Below, piece by piece: positions 6,225 to 12,255 of a DNA stretch of 12,255 bases. A program made the position numbers and the translations under genes. The notes under the pieces were generated by a model. It did no database searches and was not told the origin of the DNA. It worked only from the letters and a program-made list of their open reading frames with translations. How positions within the stretch are numbered: the stretch's first letter is position 1; each line of letters starts with the position of its first letter. Source of the stretch: Gammaproteobacteria bacterium (GTDB taxonomy: Bacteria; Pseudomonadota; Gammaproteobacteria; Methylococcales; Methylomonadaceae); the NCBI GenBank assembly GCA_024276805.1, contig JAJRWJ010000265.1, positions 1-12,255 on the forward strand, read 5' to 3'.

Positions 6225-6243
6225 TGGCGCGCACTGCGCACCA
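6225..6243. repeat. Quasi-palindrome downstream of recJ
   Basis: TGGCGCGCA-C-TGCGCACCA pairs in eight of nine positions around a single central C. It sits 38 bases after the recJ stop, in a 147-base gap (6134-6280) with no gene. With no loop it is more likely a DNA-level protein site or chance than an RNA hairpin. Confidence 0.3.
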
Positions 6244-6280
6244 TTGCAGGCAGTTGCAGCACCCTTTATCCCATACAGGC

Positions 6281-8026
6281 TCAGGTGATCTTCTCGAGAT
6301 ATTGCAAAATCAACTGCACGCTGCGTTTGCCTTGATATTCATTGATGTCCAACTGATAAACCGCCCTGATCTGTCTGACTCCCAGCCACTGTTCCGGTCT
6401 TTCCAGATAAAAAGCGATGGCATCGATCAACATATCATTGAACGGCAGTCTCAACACCAGTTTCAAATGATGCTGTCCGACGATTCGCGACTGCAGGACA
6501 TCAAAGACACCATCGAACACAGGTTCAGGAAACTCCTGCCCCCAGGGACCCGCCAGCCGTAATTGCTCGGCAATCTGCAAACTGATGTCCTCTGCGGACA
6601 ATTCCCCATCGCTGAATATTTTTTGCTCCAGATCGAGATGCTGCAGCTGTCTGCCGACCATTTCATCGAATGCCAGGACGAATGCCGGATAATCGTGCAT
6701 TTGCAAGGTCAGCCCCGCCGCCATGGCGTGCCCACCGAATTTACTCAGCAGTTTGGGGTGTACTGCGGCAATGTCACTCAATACATCGCGAATATGCACG
6801 CCTGTTATAGACCTGGCCGAGCCTTTGATCTCGCCATTGTCGGCCGGCGCAAAAGCGACCACCGGCCGGTGCAGACGATCCTTGATGCGCGAAGCCAGAA
6901 TGCCGATGACACCCTGATGCCAGTTTTTATCATACAGACAGACGCCGGCCGACAAATGCTGCACATCAAAAGCCTGCAACTCATCCAGCAGGGACAGGGC
7001 CTCGATCTTCATCTGCCCTTCTATTTCCCGCCGCTCCTTGTTCAAATCATCCAGTTGCCGGGCGATCCGGGCGGCTTCCCGGGCATCGCCGGCCACCAGG
7101 CAGGCAATACCCAACGCCATGTTTTCCAGGCGACCCGCGGCATTCAAGCGGGGCGCCAGAGCAAAACCCAAATCCGCACTAGTCAGATTTGCAGCATTTC
7201 TGTTGGCGACCTCGATCAGGGCTTTTATGCCCGGATGGCAGCGATCGGCGCGTATTCGCAGCAGTCCCTGCTGCACCAGAATCCTGTTGGTATAGTCGAG
7301 GGGAACGACATCGGCAACCGTGCCCAGCGCGACATAGTCCAGCAATTGCCCCAAATTCGGTTCGCCAATTTGATGTTCCTGAAACCAGCCCTGTTCTCTC
7401 AACCGGCCCCTGAGTGCCATCAGTACATAGAAAATCACCCCAACGCCTGCCAGAGCGCCTCCTGGAAAGCGGTCATCGGGCAGGTTGGGATTGACAATGG
7501 CATCCGCCGCGGGTAACGCATCACCTGGCAAATGATGATCGGTAATCAGCACCGTCATGCCCAGTGACTTTGCCAGCCTGACTCCATCGATGCTGGAGAT
7601 GCCATTATCCACGGTGATCAATACCTGGGGCTGGCGCTGTTGCAGAAGATTGACAATTTCCGGAGTCAGTCCGTAGCCGTACTTGAAGCGACAGGGAACA
7701 ATGAAATCCACTGCGGCGGCGCCGAGCAGCTTCAGTCCCTGCAGGGCGACAGCACAGCTGGTGGCGCCATCGGCATCGAAATCAGCGACGATCAATATTT
7801 TTTGCCTCTGCCTTATCGCCGCCACCAAGTGCGCCGTCATCTCCTCGATCCCCGTCAGCAACCATGGCGAAGGCAAATTCGCCAGAGAATAATCCAGTTC
7901 GGCTTCCGTATCGATACCCCTGGATTGATAAATTCTCTGCATGACCGGGTGCAGATGACCAACATGGTCGAGCCGATGCCGTGCTGGACGGGGAACGATC
8001 TTCCTGATCGCTGCATCAACAGGCAT
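6281..8026 (-). CDS. recJ: Single-stranded-DNA-specific 5'-3' exonuclease RecJ
   Basis: A 581-residue cytoplasmic DHH-family nuclease, about the length of E. coli RecJ. It degrades single-stranded DNA 5' to 3' in RecF-pathway recombination, mismatch repair and base-excision repair. Catalytic motifs are intact: DFDADG (82-87), VDNG (139-142), DHH (163-165), and GTVADVVPLD with Asp239, together forming the metal site. LNAAGR (294-299) and the DHHA1 motif GGHAMAAG (431-438) follow, and the C-terminal OB-fold region (about 470-581) ends in QLILQYLEKIT. The start is ATG 8026, with GGGA seven bases upstream. It lies 253 bases downstream of thrC on the same strand, far enough to have its own promoter, and is convergent with the yciB operon. 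Confidence 0.96.
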   Translation of the reverse strand: MPVDAAIRKIVPRPARHRLDHVGHLHPVMQRIYQSRGIDTEAELDYSLANLPSPWLLTGIEEMTAHLVAAIRQRQKILIVADFDADGATSCAVALQGLKLLGAAAVDFIVPCRFKYGYGLTPEIVNLLQQRQPQVLITVDNGISSIDGVRLAKSLGMTVLITDHHLPGDALPAADAIVNPNLPDDRFPGGALAGVGVIFYVLMALRGRLREQGWFQEHQIGEPNLGQLLDYVALGTVADVVPLDYTNRILVQQGLLRIRADRCHPGIKALIEVANRNAANLTSADLGFALAPRLNAAGRLENMALGIACLVAGDAREAARIARQLDDLNKERREIEGQMKIEALSLLDELQAFDVQHLSAGVCLYDKNWHQGVIGILASRIKDRLHRPVVAFAPADNGEIKGSARSITGVHIRDVLSDIAAVHPKLLSKFGGHAMAAGLTLQMHDYPAFVLAFDEMVGRQLQHLDLEQKIFSDGELSAEDISLQIAEQLRLAGPWGQEFPEPVFDGVFDVLQSRIVGQHHLKLVLRLPFNDMLIDAIAFYLERPEQWLGVRQIRAVYQLDINEYQGKRSVQLILQYLEKIT

Positions 8027-8153
8027 GATGAAATCCCGAACCCAGCCGGAAACAGATTTCTTCCATTCTTCGACATAGAAGAGTCACAGAGGCTTTCCCA
8101 GGAAGATGCCGGTTCAGCCGATATTCCTGCCGGCACGACAAAGATATGATGGC

Positions 8154-8182
8154 AATTTCAATCGCTACAGAAAATTGAAATT
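8154..8182. repeat. Perfect 9-bp AT-rich inverted repeat
   Basis: AATTTCAAT (8154-8162) and ATTGAAATT (8174-8182) are exact inverted arms with an 11-base spacer, so the centres are about two DNA turns apart. That spacing suits a dimeric regulator site upstream of recJ. The low GC makes it a weak RNA hairpin. Confidence 0.4.
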
Positions 8183-8218
8183 TCGAGAAAACAGTGAAAT
8201 GCACTGGTCGATTTTCCT

Positions 8219-8252
8219 GCGCTGAAAAAGCCTGAATATTTTTATACAGCGC
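8219..8252 (-). repeat. Hairpin element, copy 2 (after thrC)
   Basis: GCGCTG (8219-8224) pairs with CAGCGC (8247-8252) around 22 bases. Read on minus, the sequence GCTGTA, about a dozen variable bases, then CAGGCTTTTTCAGCGC parallels the element at 2111-2150. It begins 28 bases after the thrC stop. The T5 run lies inside the large hairpin rather than after it. Confidence 0.4.
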
Positions 8253-8279
8253 TTTCCCAGAGAAGAGAAGGGGCTTCAA

Positions 8280-9371
8280 TTACAAACGATCCAGGATCGC
8301 CGCCTTGACCGCATCCAGATTCGCATCGATGGTGATGGGCTTTTCGGTGCACTGTTGGATGGCGGTATCCGGATCTTTGAGGCCGTTGCCAGTCAACGTG
8401 CAGACAATTTTGCTGCCTTCGGGAATATTGCCCTCGGAAAGATCATGCAGTGCCCCCGCCAGGGATGTGGCCGATGCCGGTTCGCAAAAGATGCCCTCCT
8501 GCGCCGCCAGCAGTTTTTGCGCATCGAGAATTTGCTGGTCGGTAAAGCATTTAAACCAGCCCCCCGACTCCTTTTGCGCCGCCCAGGCATAATCCCAGGA
8601 CTGGGGATGACCAATGCGAATCGCGGTGGCGACAGTCTCGGGATTATCGATCATTTTACCGGCTATGAAAGGCGCCGCTCCAGCTGCCTGATAGCCGCAC
8701 ATTACCGGTCGGGAAGCGACCACCGCCGGCAATGATTCTGTGCTGGATGCATATTCCCTGTAACCCTGCCAATAGGCGGTGATATTGCCGGCATTGCCAA
8801 CCGGCAGGCAGTGATAATCCGGCACACAAGCCAATTCATCGATGATTTCGAAAGCAGCCGTTTTCTGCCCCTGGATGCGAAAGGGATTGATGGAATTGAC
8901 GATCGTTACCGGCGCATGGTCGACAATTTCCTTGACCAGCTTCATGCCATCGTCGAAATTGCCTCTGATTTGCATGATCAGCGCACCGTACATCATGGTC
9001 TGGGCAAGTTTACCCAAGGCTATCTTGCCCTCCGGAATCAGCACGAAGGCACTGATTCCGGCCCGCGCCGCATAGGCTGCCGCGGATGCCGAGGTATTTC
9101 CGGTCGAGGCGCAGATAATCGCCCGACTGCCCTCTTCCACCGCCTTGGTGACCGCCATGGTCATACCCCGGTCCTTGAAGGAACCGGTTGGATTCAGACC
9201 TTCGAATTTGACATAAATTTCGACTTCCTTGCCGATAAAATCAGGTATGTTACGCAACTGGATCAATGGCGTATTACCTTCCCCCAGACTGATCACCGGC
9301 GTGTCGTCGGCAACCGGCAGCCTGTGTTTGTAGCGTTCGATCAGGCCGGTGTATTTGTTTTTCAATACCAT
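8280..9371 (-). CDS. thrC: Threonine synthase
   Basis: A 363-residue PLP-dependent lyase of fold type II that converts O-phosphohomoserine and water to threonine and phosphate, the last step of threonine synthesis. The short form is seen (about 350-360 residues, as in many Gram-positive and some proteobacterial enzymes), not the 430-residue E. coli type. Residues: SLGEGNTPLI (28-37), NPTGSFKDRG with PLP lysine Lys66, ASTGNTSAS (88-96), PVGNAGN (190-196) for the phosphate of PLP, and TGNGLKD near 330. The start is ATG 9371, 11 bases after the hom stop. The ribosome site is weak (GGGA in the hom stop region, spacing long), so translation may depend on coupling to hom. Confidence 0.95.
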   Translation of the reverse strand: MVLKNKYTGLIERYKHRLPVADDTPVISLGEGNTPLIQLRNIPDFIGKEVEIYVKFEGLNPTGSFKDRGMTMAVTKAVEEGSRAIICASTGNTSASAAAYAARAGISAFVLIPEGKIALGKLAQTMMYGALIMQIRGNFDDGMKLVKEIVDHAPVTIVNSINPFRIQGQKTAAFEIIDELACVPDYHCLPVGNAGNITAYWQGYREYASSTESLPAVVASRPVMCGYQAAGAAPFIAGKMIDNPETVATAIRIGHPQSWDYAWAAQKESGGWFKCFTDQQILDAQKLLAAQEGIFCEPASATSLAGALHDLSEGNIPEGSKIVCTLTGNGLKDPDTAIQQCTEKPITIDANLDAVKAAILDRL

Positions 9372-9382
9372 AATTTTTGTTT

Positions 9383-10693
9383 TTATCCCAATGTTTCGAC
9401 GCGGATCCGAGTCACTTTGCCTGTTATCGTCGCTAAATTTTCAATTTTCGAAATTGCCGCATTCATTTCCCTTTCCATGGTCTTTTGTGTCAGCATGATC
9501 ACGGGTAATGTCGTTTCTCCTGCAACCGGCTCTTTCTGGATAATCGCTTCGATGCTGATCCGGTGGTCTGCGAGTATTCTGGTAATATCGGCCAGTACGC
9601 CCGGTTTGTCCTCAGCCTGCAGACGCAGATAATAAGCCGTTTCCACCTGTTCCATGGGCAGTACCGGAATATCGGCCAGAGCATCGGGCTGGAAAGCCAG
9701 GTGTGGCACCCGGTTCTCCGGATCGCTGGTCATCACCCTGACCACATCGATGACATCCGCGACCACCGCCGATGCCGTCGGATCCGCCCCGGCACCGGCG
9801 CCATAATACAAAGTGGGGCCAACGGCATCCCCTTTGACGAGCACTGCATTCATCACGCCGTCGACATTGGCGATCAGGCGTCTTTCCGGTATCAAGGTCG
9901 GATGTACGCGCAATTCGATGCCCCGTCCGGTTTTGCGGGCGATACCCAGGTGTTTGATGCGATAGCCCAGTTGCTCCGCATAGGCGACATCAGACCGGGT
10001 GATTTCCGTAATCCCCTCGGTGTAGACCTTGTCGAACTGCAGCGGTATACCGAAGGCAATCGATGCCAGAATAGTCAGTTTATGGCCGGCATCGATACCT
10101 TGCACATCGAATGTCGGGTCTGCCTCTGCGTAGCCCAGTTCCTGCGCCTCGGCCAGAACATCGGCGAAATCCCGACCCTTGTCACGCATTTCCGTGAGAA
10201 TGAAATTGCCAGTACCATTGATGATGCCTGCCAGCCATTCGATCTGATTGCCGCTGAGTCCTTCGCGCAGCGCCTTGATGATCGGTATACCACCGGCAAC
10301 CGCCGCCTCGAAGGCAATCATCACACCTGCCGCACTGGCCTTGTCGAAGATCTCGTTACCATGCAAGGCGATCAATGCCTTGTTTGCGGTCACCACATGT
10401 TTGCCATTGGCAACCGCCTGCAGCACCAGATCCCTGGCCAGGGTATCCCCGCCAATCAGTTCCAGAATGATATCGATTTTCGGATCGGCAATGATTTGAC
10501 AAGGGTCCGTGGTCAGTTCGATGTCCTGGGTGTCACAATTGCGCTGCCGTTGCAGATCTCTCGCCGAAGCCCGGGTAACGATTATTTCCCGCCCTGCACG
10601 GCGGGCAATCTCGGCAGCATTGCGCTGCAGCACATTGACCGCACCGGCACCGACCGTCCCCAAACCCAACACGCCAATTCTAACCGGTTTCAA
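9383..10693 (-). CDS. hom: Homoserine dehydrogenase (monofunctional, ACT domain)
   Basis: A 436-residue cytoplasmic oxidoreductase that reduces aspartate semialdehyde to homoserine with NAD(P)H, at the branch to threonine and methionine. Domains: Rossmann fold with GVLGLGTVGAG (7-17), TANKALIALHG (102-112), the catalytic domain with GIINGTGNF (156-164) and ADPTFDVQGIDAGHKLTIL containing Asp201 and Lys205, matching the catalytic Asp/Lys pair spaced four apart in the family, and a C-terminal ACT domain (about 353-430) for threonine feedback inhibition. There is no aspartokinase domain. The start is TTG 10693: AGGAG at 10704-10700 is six bases upstream and an in-frame TAG at 10705-10703 rules out any longer start. 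The start codon is 58 bases after the ancestral end of the aminotransferase gene. Confidence 0.96.
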   Translation of the reverse strand: MKPVRIGVLGLGTVGAGAVNVLQRNAAEIARRAGREIIVTRASARDLQRQRNCDTQDIELTTDPCQIIADPKIDIILELIGGDTLARDLVLQAVANGKHVVTANKALIALHGNEIFDKASAAGVMIAFEAAVAGGIPIIKALREGLSGNQIEWLAGIINGTGNFILTEMRDKGRDFADVLAEAQELGYAEADPTFDVQGIDAGHKLTILASIAFGIPLQFDKVYTEGITEITRSDVAYAEQLGYRIKHLGIARKTGRGIELRVHPTLIPERRLIANVDGVMNAVLVKGDAVGPTLYYGAGAGADPTASAVVADVIDVVRVMTSDPENRVPHLAFQPDALADIPVLPMEQVETAYYLRLQAEDKPGVLADITRILADHRISIEAIIQKEPVAGETTLPVIMLTQKTMEREMNAAISKIENLATITGKVTRIRVETLG

Positions 10694-10750
10694 ATTCGAC
10701 TCCTAAAGATATCAATAGCAAGGCTGCACCAGCGCCACCACGCAGAGGCC

Positions 10751-10756
10751 ATTATA
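10751..10756 (-). promoter_or_regulatory. TATAAT upstream of hom (possible internal promoter)
   Basis: On the minus strand TATAAT lies about 58 bases before the hom start, at the right distance for a 50-base leader. It also coincides with the last codons and original stop (GTA TAA T) of the aminotransferase gene, so the match may be accidental. No -35 box fits (TATGCT at 17 bases). Confidence 0.25.
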
Positions 10757-10817
10757 CCGCCTTGTCACGCTTCAGCATATCCCGAATGCCGCGAATCGCC
10801 TGGCGGGTCCGATGTTA
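10752..10817 (-). pseudogene. Detached C-terminal codons of alaC after an in-frame TAA
   Basis: From the premature TAA at 10817-10815 the same frame runs 20 more codons (HRTRQAIRGIRDMLKRDKAV) to TAA at 10754-10752. RQAIRGI is the conserved start of the final helix in AlaC proteins, so this is the former end of the gene and not a leader of hom. The change is a substitution of one sense codon (GAA, CAA or similar to TAA), not an indel. Confidence 0.8.
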
Positions 10818-11936
10818 ATTCTCGATCAGACTGAAACGCACATGATCATCACCATGCTGACCAAAACCGATACCCGGAGAAACAGCCACTTTTGCCTCTG
10901 CGAGCAATTTTTTGGCAAATTCCAGAGATCCCATGGCGCGATATCGCTCGGGTATCGGCGCCCAGACGAACATCGTTGCACGGGGCTTCTGTACTCGCCA
11001 TCCGGCACTGTCCAGGCCATCGCAGAGCGCATCGCGCCGGTTTTTGTACATGTTGCAAATCTCCCGCACACAATCCTGGGGACCTTCCAGGGCTGTGATT
11101 GCCGCGACCTGTATCGGTGTGAACATACCATAATCCAGATAGGATTTTATCCGCGTCAAGGCTGAAACCAGTTCCCGGTTGCCACACATAAAACCGACCC
11201 GCCAGCCAGGCATATTGTAGCTTTTCGATAGCGAAAAGAACTCCACGGCAACTTCGTCCGCCCCTTTTACCTGCAGTATCGAGGGGGCCTTGTAGCCGTC
11301 AAAAACTATATCCGCATAAGCGATGTCATGAACCACCCAGATACTGTACTCTCTGGCGACCTCGATGATTTTTTCAAAAAAATCCAGCTCAATGCACTGC
11401 GTCGTGGGATTGGCCGGGAAGTTCAGAATCAGCATTTTCGGTCGCGGCCAGGAATCGATGATCGCCTTGTGCAGTTCGTCAAAGAAATCCACTCCCGGCA
11501 CCAATGGTACATGGCGGAGATCCGCCCCGGCTATGACCACGCCATAGGGATGTATTGGATAGGCCGGATTGGGCACCAGCACCACATCACCAGGTCCCAG
11601 TGTCGCCAGAGTCAGATGCGCCAGCCCCTCCTTGGAACCAATTGTGACGATGGCCTGGGTCTCCGGGTCCAGATCGACATCGAAGCGGTTCTTGTACCAG
11701 GAACAGATCGCCTTCCTCAATCTTGGCACTCCCCTGGATACCGAATAACGATGGGTATTTTCCCGTAGCGTCGCTTCGACCATTTTATCGACGATATGCT
11801 TTGGCGTGGGTTGATCGGGATTGCCCATGCCAAAATCGATGATGTCCTCTCCCGCAGCCCTGGCCTTTGCCTTCAACTCATTGACAATATTGAATACATA
11901 AGGTGGCAAACGACTGATTCTATGAAACTGTTCCAT
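10815..11936 (-). CDS. alaC: AlaC-type alanine/pyruvate aminotransferase, C-terminally truncated
   Basis: A fold-type I PLP aminotransferase close to E. coli AlaC, which exchanges the amino group between alanine and glutamate. Seen: RLPPYVFNIVNELK at the start, DFGMGNPD (34-41), TIGSKEGLAHL (98-108), NFPANPTTQ with Asn176, VVHDIAYAD with Asp204 and Tyr207, FSLSKSYNMPGW with PLP lysine Lys238, and SPGIGFG near the end. HVRFSLIEN keeps the carboxylate-binding Arg367. The frame then meets TAA at 10817-10815 (373 aa). After this stop the same frame continues HRTRQAIRGIRDMLKRDKAV to a second TAA at 10754-10752. E. coli AlaC has RQAIRGI at this point, so about 21 residues (a last helix) have been cut off. 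The ancestral length would be 394. The start ATG 11936 has GAG five bases upstream. It is first in line with hom and thrC. Confidence 0.93.
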   Translation of the reverse strand: MEQFHRISRLPPYVFNIVNELKAKARAAGEDIIDFGMGNPDQPTPKHIVDKMVEATLRENTHRYSVSRGVPRLRKAICSWYKNRFDVDLDPETQAIVTIGSKEGLAHLTLATLGPGDVVLVPNPAYPIHPYGVVIAGADLRHVPLVPGVDFFDELHKAIIDSWPRPKMLILNFPANPTTQCIELDFFEKIIEVAREYSIWVVHDIAYADIVFDGYKAPSILQVKGADEVAVEFFSLSKSYNMPGWRVGFMCGNRELVSALTRIKSYLDYGMFTPIQVAAITALEGPQDCVREICNMYKNRRDALCDGLDSAGWRVQKPRATMFVWAPIPERYRAMGSLEFAKKLLAEAKVAVSPGIGFGQHGDDHVRFSLIEN

Positions 11937-12186
11937 TAGCGCTCGTGGTCAGGACTGCGTCCAAAAAGGATTTTTTGAAAAACCCATCAATCTACTGACT
12001 TTGCCTACAGTTGTCAAATTGCCGCAGCCGTGCCAATGCCGCATTTAACCTGTTCCCGTCAATAAAAGACGGAAACTAATCCGGCACAAGGATGTTCCGG
12101 CAGTATCTATGGCCTCAAGCCATTGATTATGAATAAAACAGCCCATGTATGGGAGTTTTAGACGTTGACTGACTTGGAGACGAAAC
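11937..12186. other. Divergent intergenic region and structured leader of the right-edge gene
   Basis: No gene is supported here. On plus, a chain of small hairpins precedes the right-edge gene: CCGTC/GACGG around AATAAAA (12056-12072), the CsrA-type hairpin (12081-12100), ATGGC/GCCAT (12109-12123) and CCCA/TGGG (12142-12153). On minus, a sigma-54-like sequence faces alaC (12036-12019), with a good -24 element and a poor -12 element. No convincing sigma-70 promoter is seen. Confidence 0.5.
12081..12100 (+). promoter_or_regulatory. CsrA/RsmA binding hairpin in an mRNA leader
   Basis: CCGG (12081-12084) pairs with CCGG (12097-12100), a C/T mismatch follows, then ACA (12086-12088) pairs with TGT (12093-12095), presenting AGGA as the tetraloop. 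ACAAGGATGT is an exact match to the core ACARGGAUGU of the known CsrA selection consensus, with the expected GGA in the loop. The ribosome site of the following gene (TTGGAGA at 12174-12180) holds a second GGA 83 bases further on, which fits CsrA bridging and blocking translation. The regulator itself is not in the window, so this is inference from sequence. Confidence 0.55.
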
Positions 12187-12255
12187 ATGAAAAATGATAG
12201 AATCCCCTGATTCTAATCGTTATTCTCGGATGTTGGGCAATTGCACAGGCAAACA
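12187..12255 (+). pseudogene. Start of a secreted-protein gene, frameshifted and cut by right edge
   Basis: ATG 12187 has an ideal ribosome site (GGAG at 12176-12179, seven bases upstream) but as written codes only MKNDRIP before TGA. If one C is added to the run at 12204-12207, the frame reads MKND RIPLILIVILGC WAIAQAN, a textbook signal peptide with cleavage expected after AIAQA. The rest of the gene is beyond the window, so its identity is unknown. Another frame from ATG 12194 stays open to the edge, but it gives a polar peptide with no ribosome site at proper distance. Confidence 0.55.

Larger units (their letters stand above)
8027..8279. other. Intergenic region between thrC and recJ with three inverted repeats
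   Basis: No gene is supported in these 253 bases. The 87-codon minus-strand ORF that fills the region overlaps the recJ start and has no ribosome site or family likeness. Three inverted repeats are present: TGCCGG/CCGGCA (8107-8112 with 8130-8135), AATTTCAAT/ATTGAAATT (8154-8162 with 8174-8182) and GCGCTG/CAGCGC (8219-8224 with 8247-8252). They may mark the end of the thrC transcript and the control region of recJ. Confidence 0.5.

Noticed and set aside
8016..8279. 87-codon minus-strand ORF between thrC and recJ
   Set aside because: It overlaps the recJ start in another frame, has no ribosome site, and contains the inverted repeats of the intergenic region.
10694..10751. Threonine/isoleucine attenuator leader before hom
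   Set aside because: No short ORF with clustered Thr or Ile codons and no terminator-like hairpin is present. Part of the apparent leader is the former end of alaC.
12050..12186. Cyclic-di-GMP or other riboswitch before the right-edge gene
   Set aside because: The hairpins are short and the conserved bases of known classes that I can recall (for example the GEMM core) are absent. The CsrA site explains the clearest hairpin.
12194..12255. Open frame from ATG 12194 to the right edge
   Set aside because: The ribosome site is 14 bases away and the peptide is polar and featureless. The frame with one added C gives a full signal peptide instead.

Overview
The window looks like a piece of a gammaproteobacterial chromosome of roughly 50% GC. 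Every recognisable gene is a housekeeping gene: an outer-membrane TolC, the yciB-yciI-bolA cluster, RecJ, and the block of an AlaC-type aminotransferase, homoserine dehydrogenase and threonine synthase. The TolC, YciB, YciI and AlaC products resemble E. coli proteins as I remember them. I suspect Methylococcales (methanotrophs) from the gene order, but that is inference and untested. I see no insertion sequence, phage gene, CRISPR array, tRNA or rRNA.

Layout, left to right. (1) 1-288, minus: the N-terminal part of a secreted Tyr/Gly/His/Arg-rich protein that runs off the left edge. (2) 289-644: a divergent intergenic region with two hairpins, then tolC on plus (645-1976). (3) 1977-2216: a convergent intergenic region. 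It is followed by a two-gene minus operon (2217-3250) of a DUF1244 protein and a class I methyltransferase joined by a TGATG stop/start overlap. (4) 3251-3497: a divergent intergenic region holding a 15-bp interrupted hairpin. (5) 3498-6077, plus: a five-gene operon of an unknown 118-aa protein, yciB, yciI, bolA and a parvulin lipoprotein, closed by a strong terminator at 6103-6133. (6) Minus strand from right to left: alaC (11936-10815), hom (10693-9383), thrC (9371-8280), then recJ (8026-6281) after a 253-bp gap. (7) 11937-12255: a structured leader and the start of another secreted-protein gene on plus, cut by the right edge.

How the genes work together: hom and thrC are consecutive functions of the threonine branch of the aspartate pathway (Hom makes homoserine, ThrC makes threonine from phosphohomoserine). 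They lie 11 bp apart, directly downstream of the aminotransferase. In the plus operon, YciB acts in the inner membrane and cell envelope, BolA-type proteins in iron-sulfur/redox control, and the parvulin in periplasmic folding. Their grouping appears conserved by position rather than forming one pathway.

The most notable observations are three reading-frame lesions. The parvulin gene has a one-base deletion in a T run near 5607-5610. alaC has an in-frame TAA at 10817-10815 with recognisable coding sequence continuing after it. The right-edge gene has a one-base deletion in a C run at 12204-12207 that separates a good ribosome site and start from a clear signal peptide. Two of the three are in homopolymers, so sequencing or assembly error must be weighed against real decay. 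Apart from these, a hairpin at 12081-12100 matches the CsrA/RsmA binding consensus exactly and sits in the leader of the right-edge gene. No clearly new multi-gene system was found.
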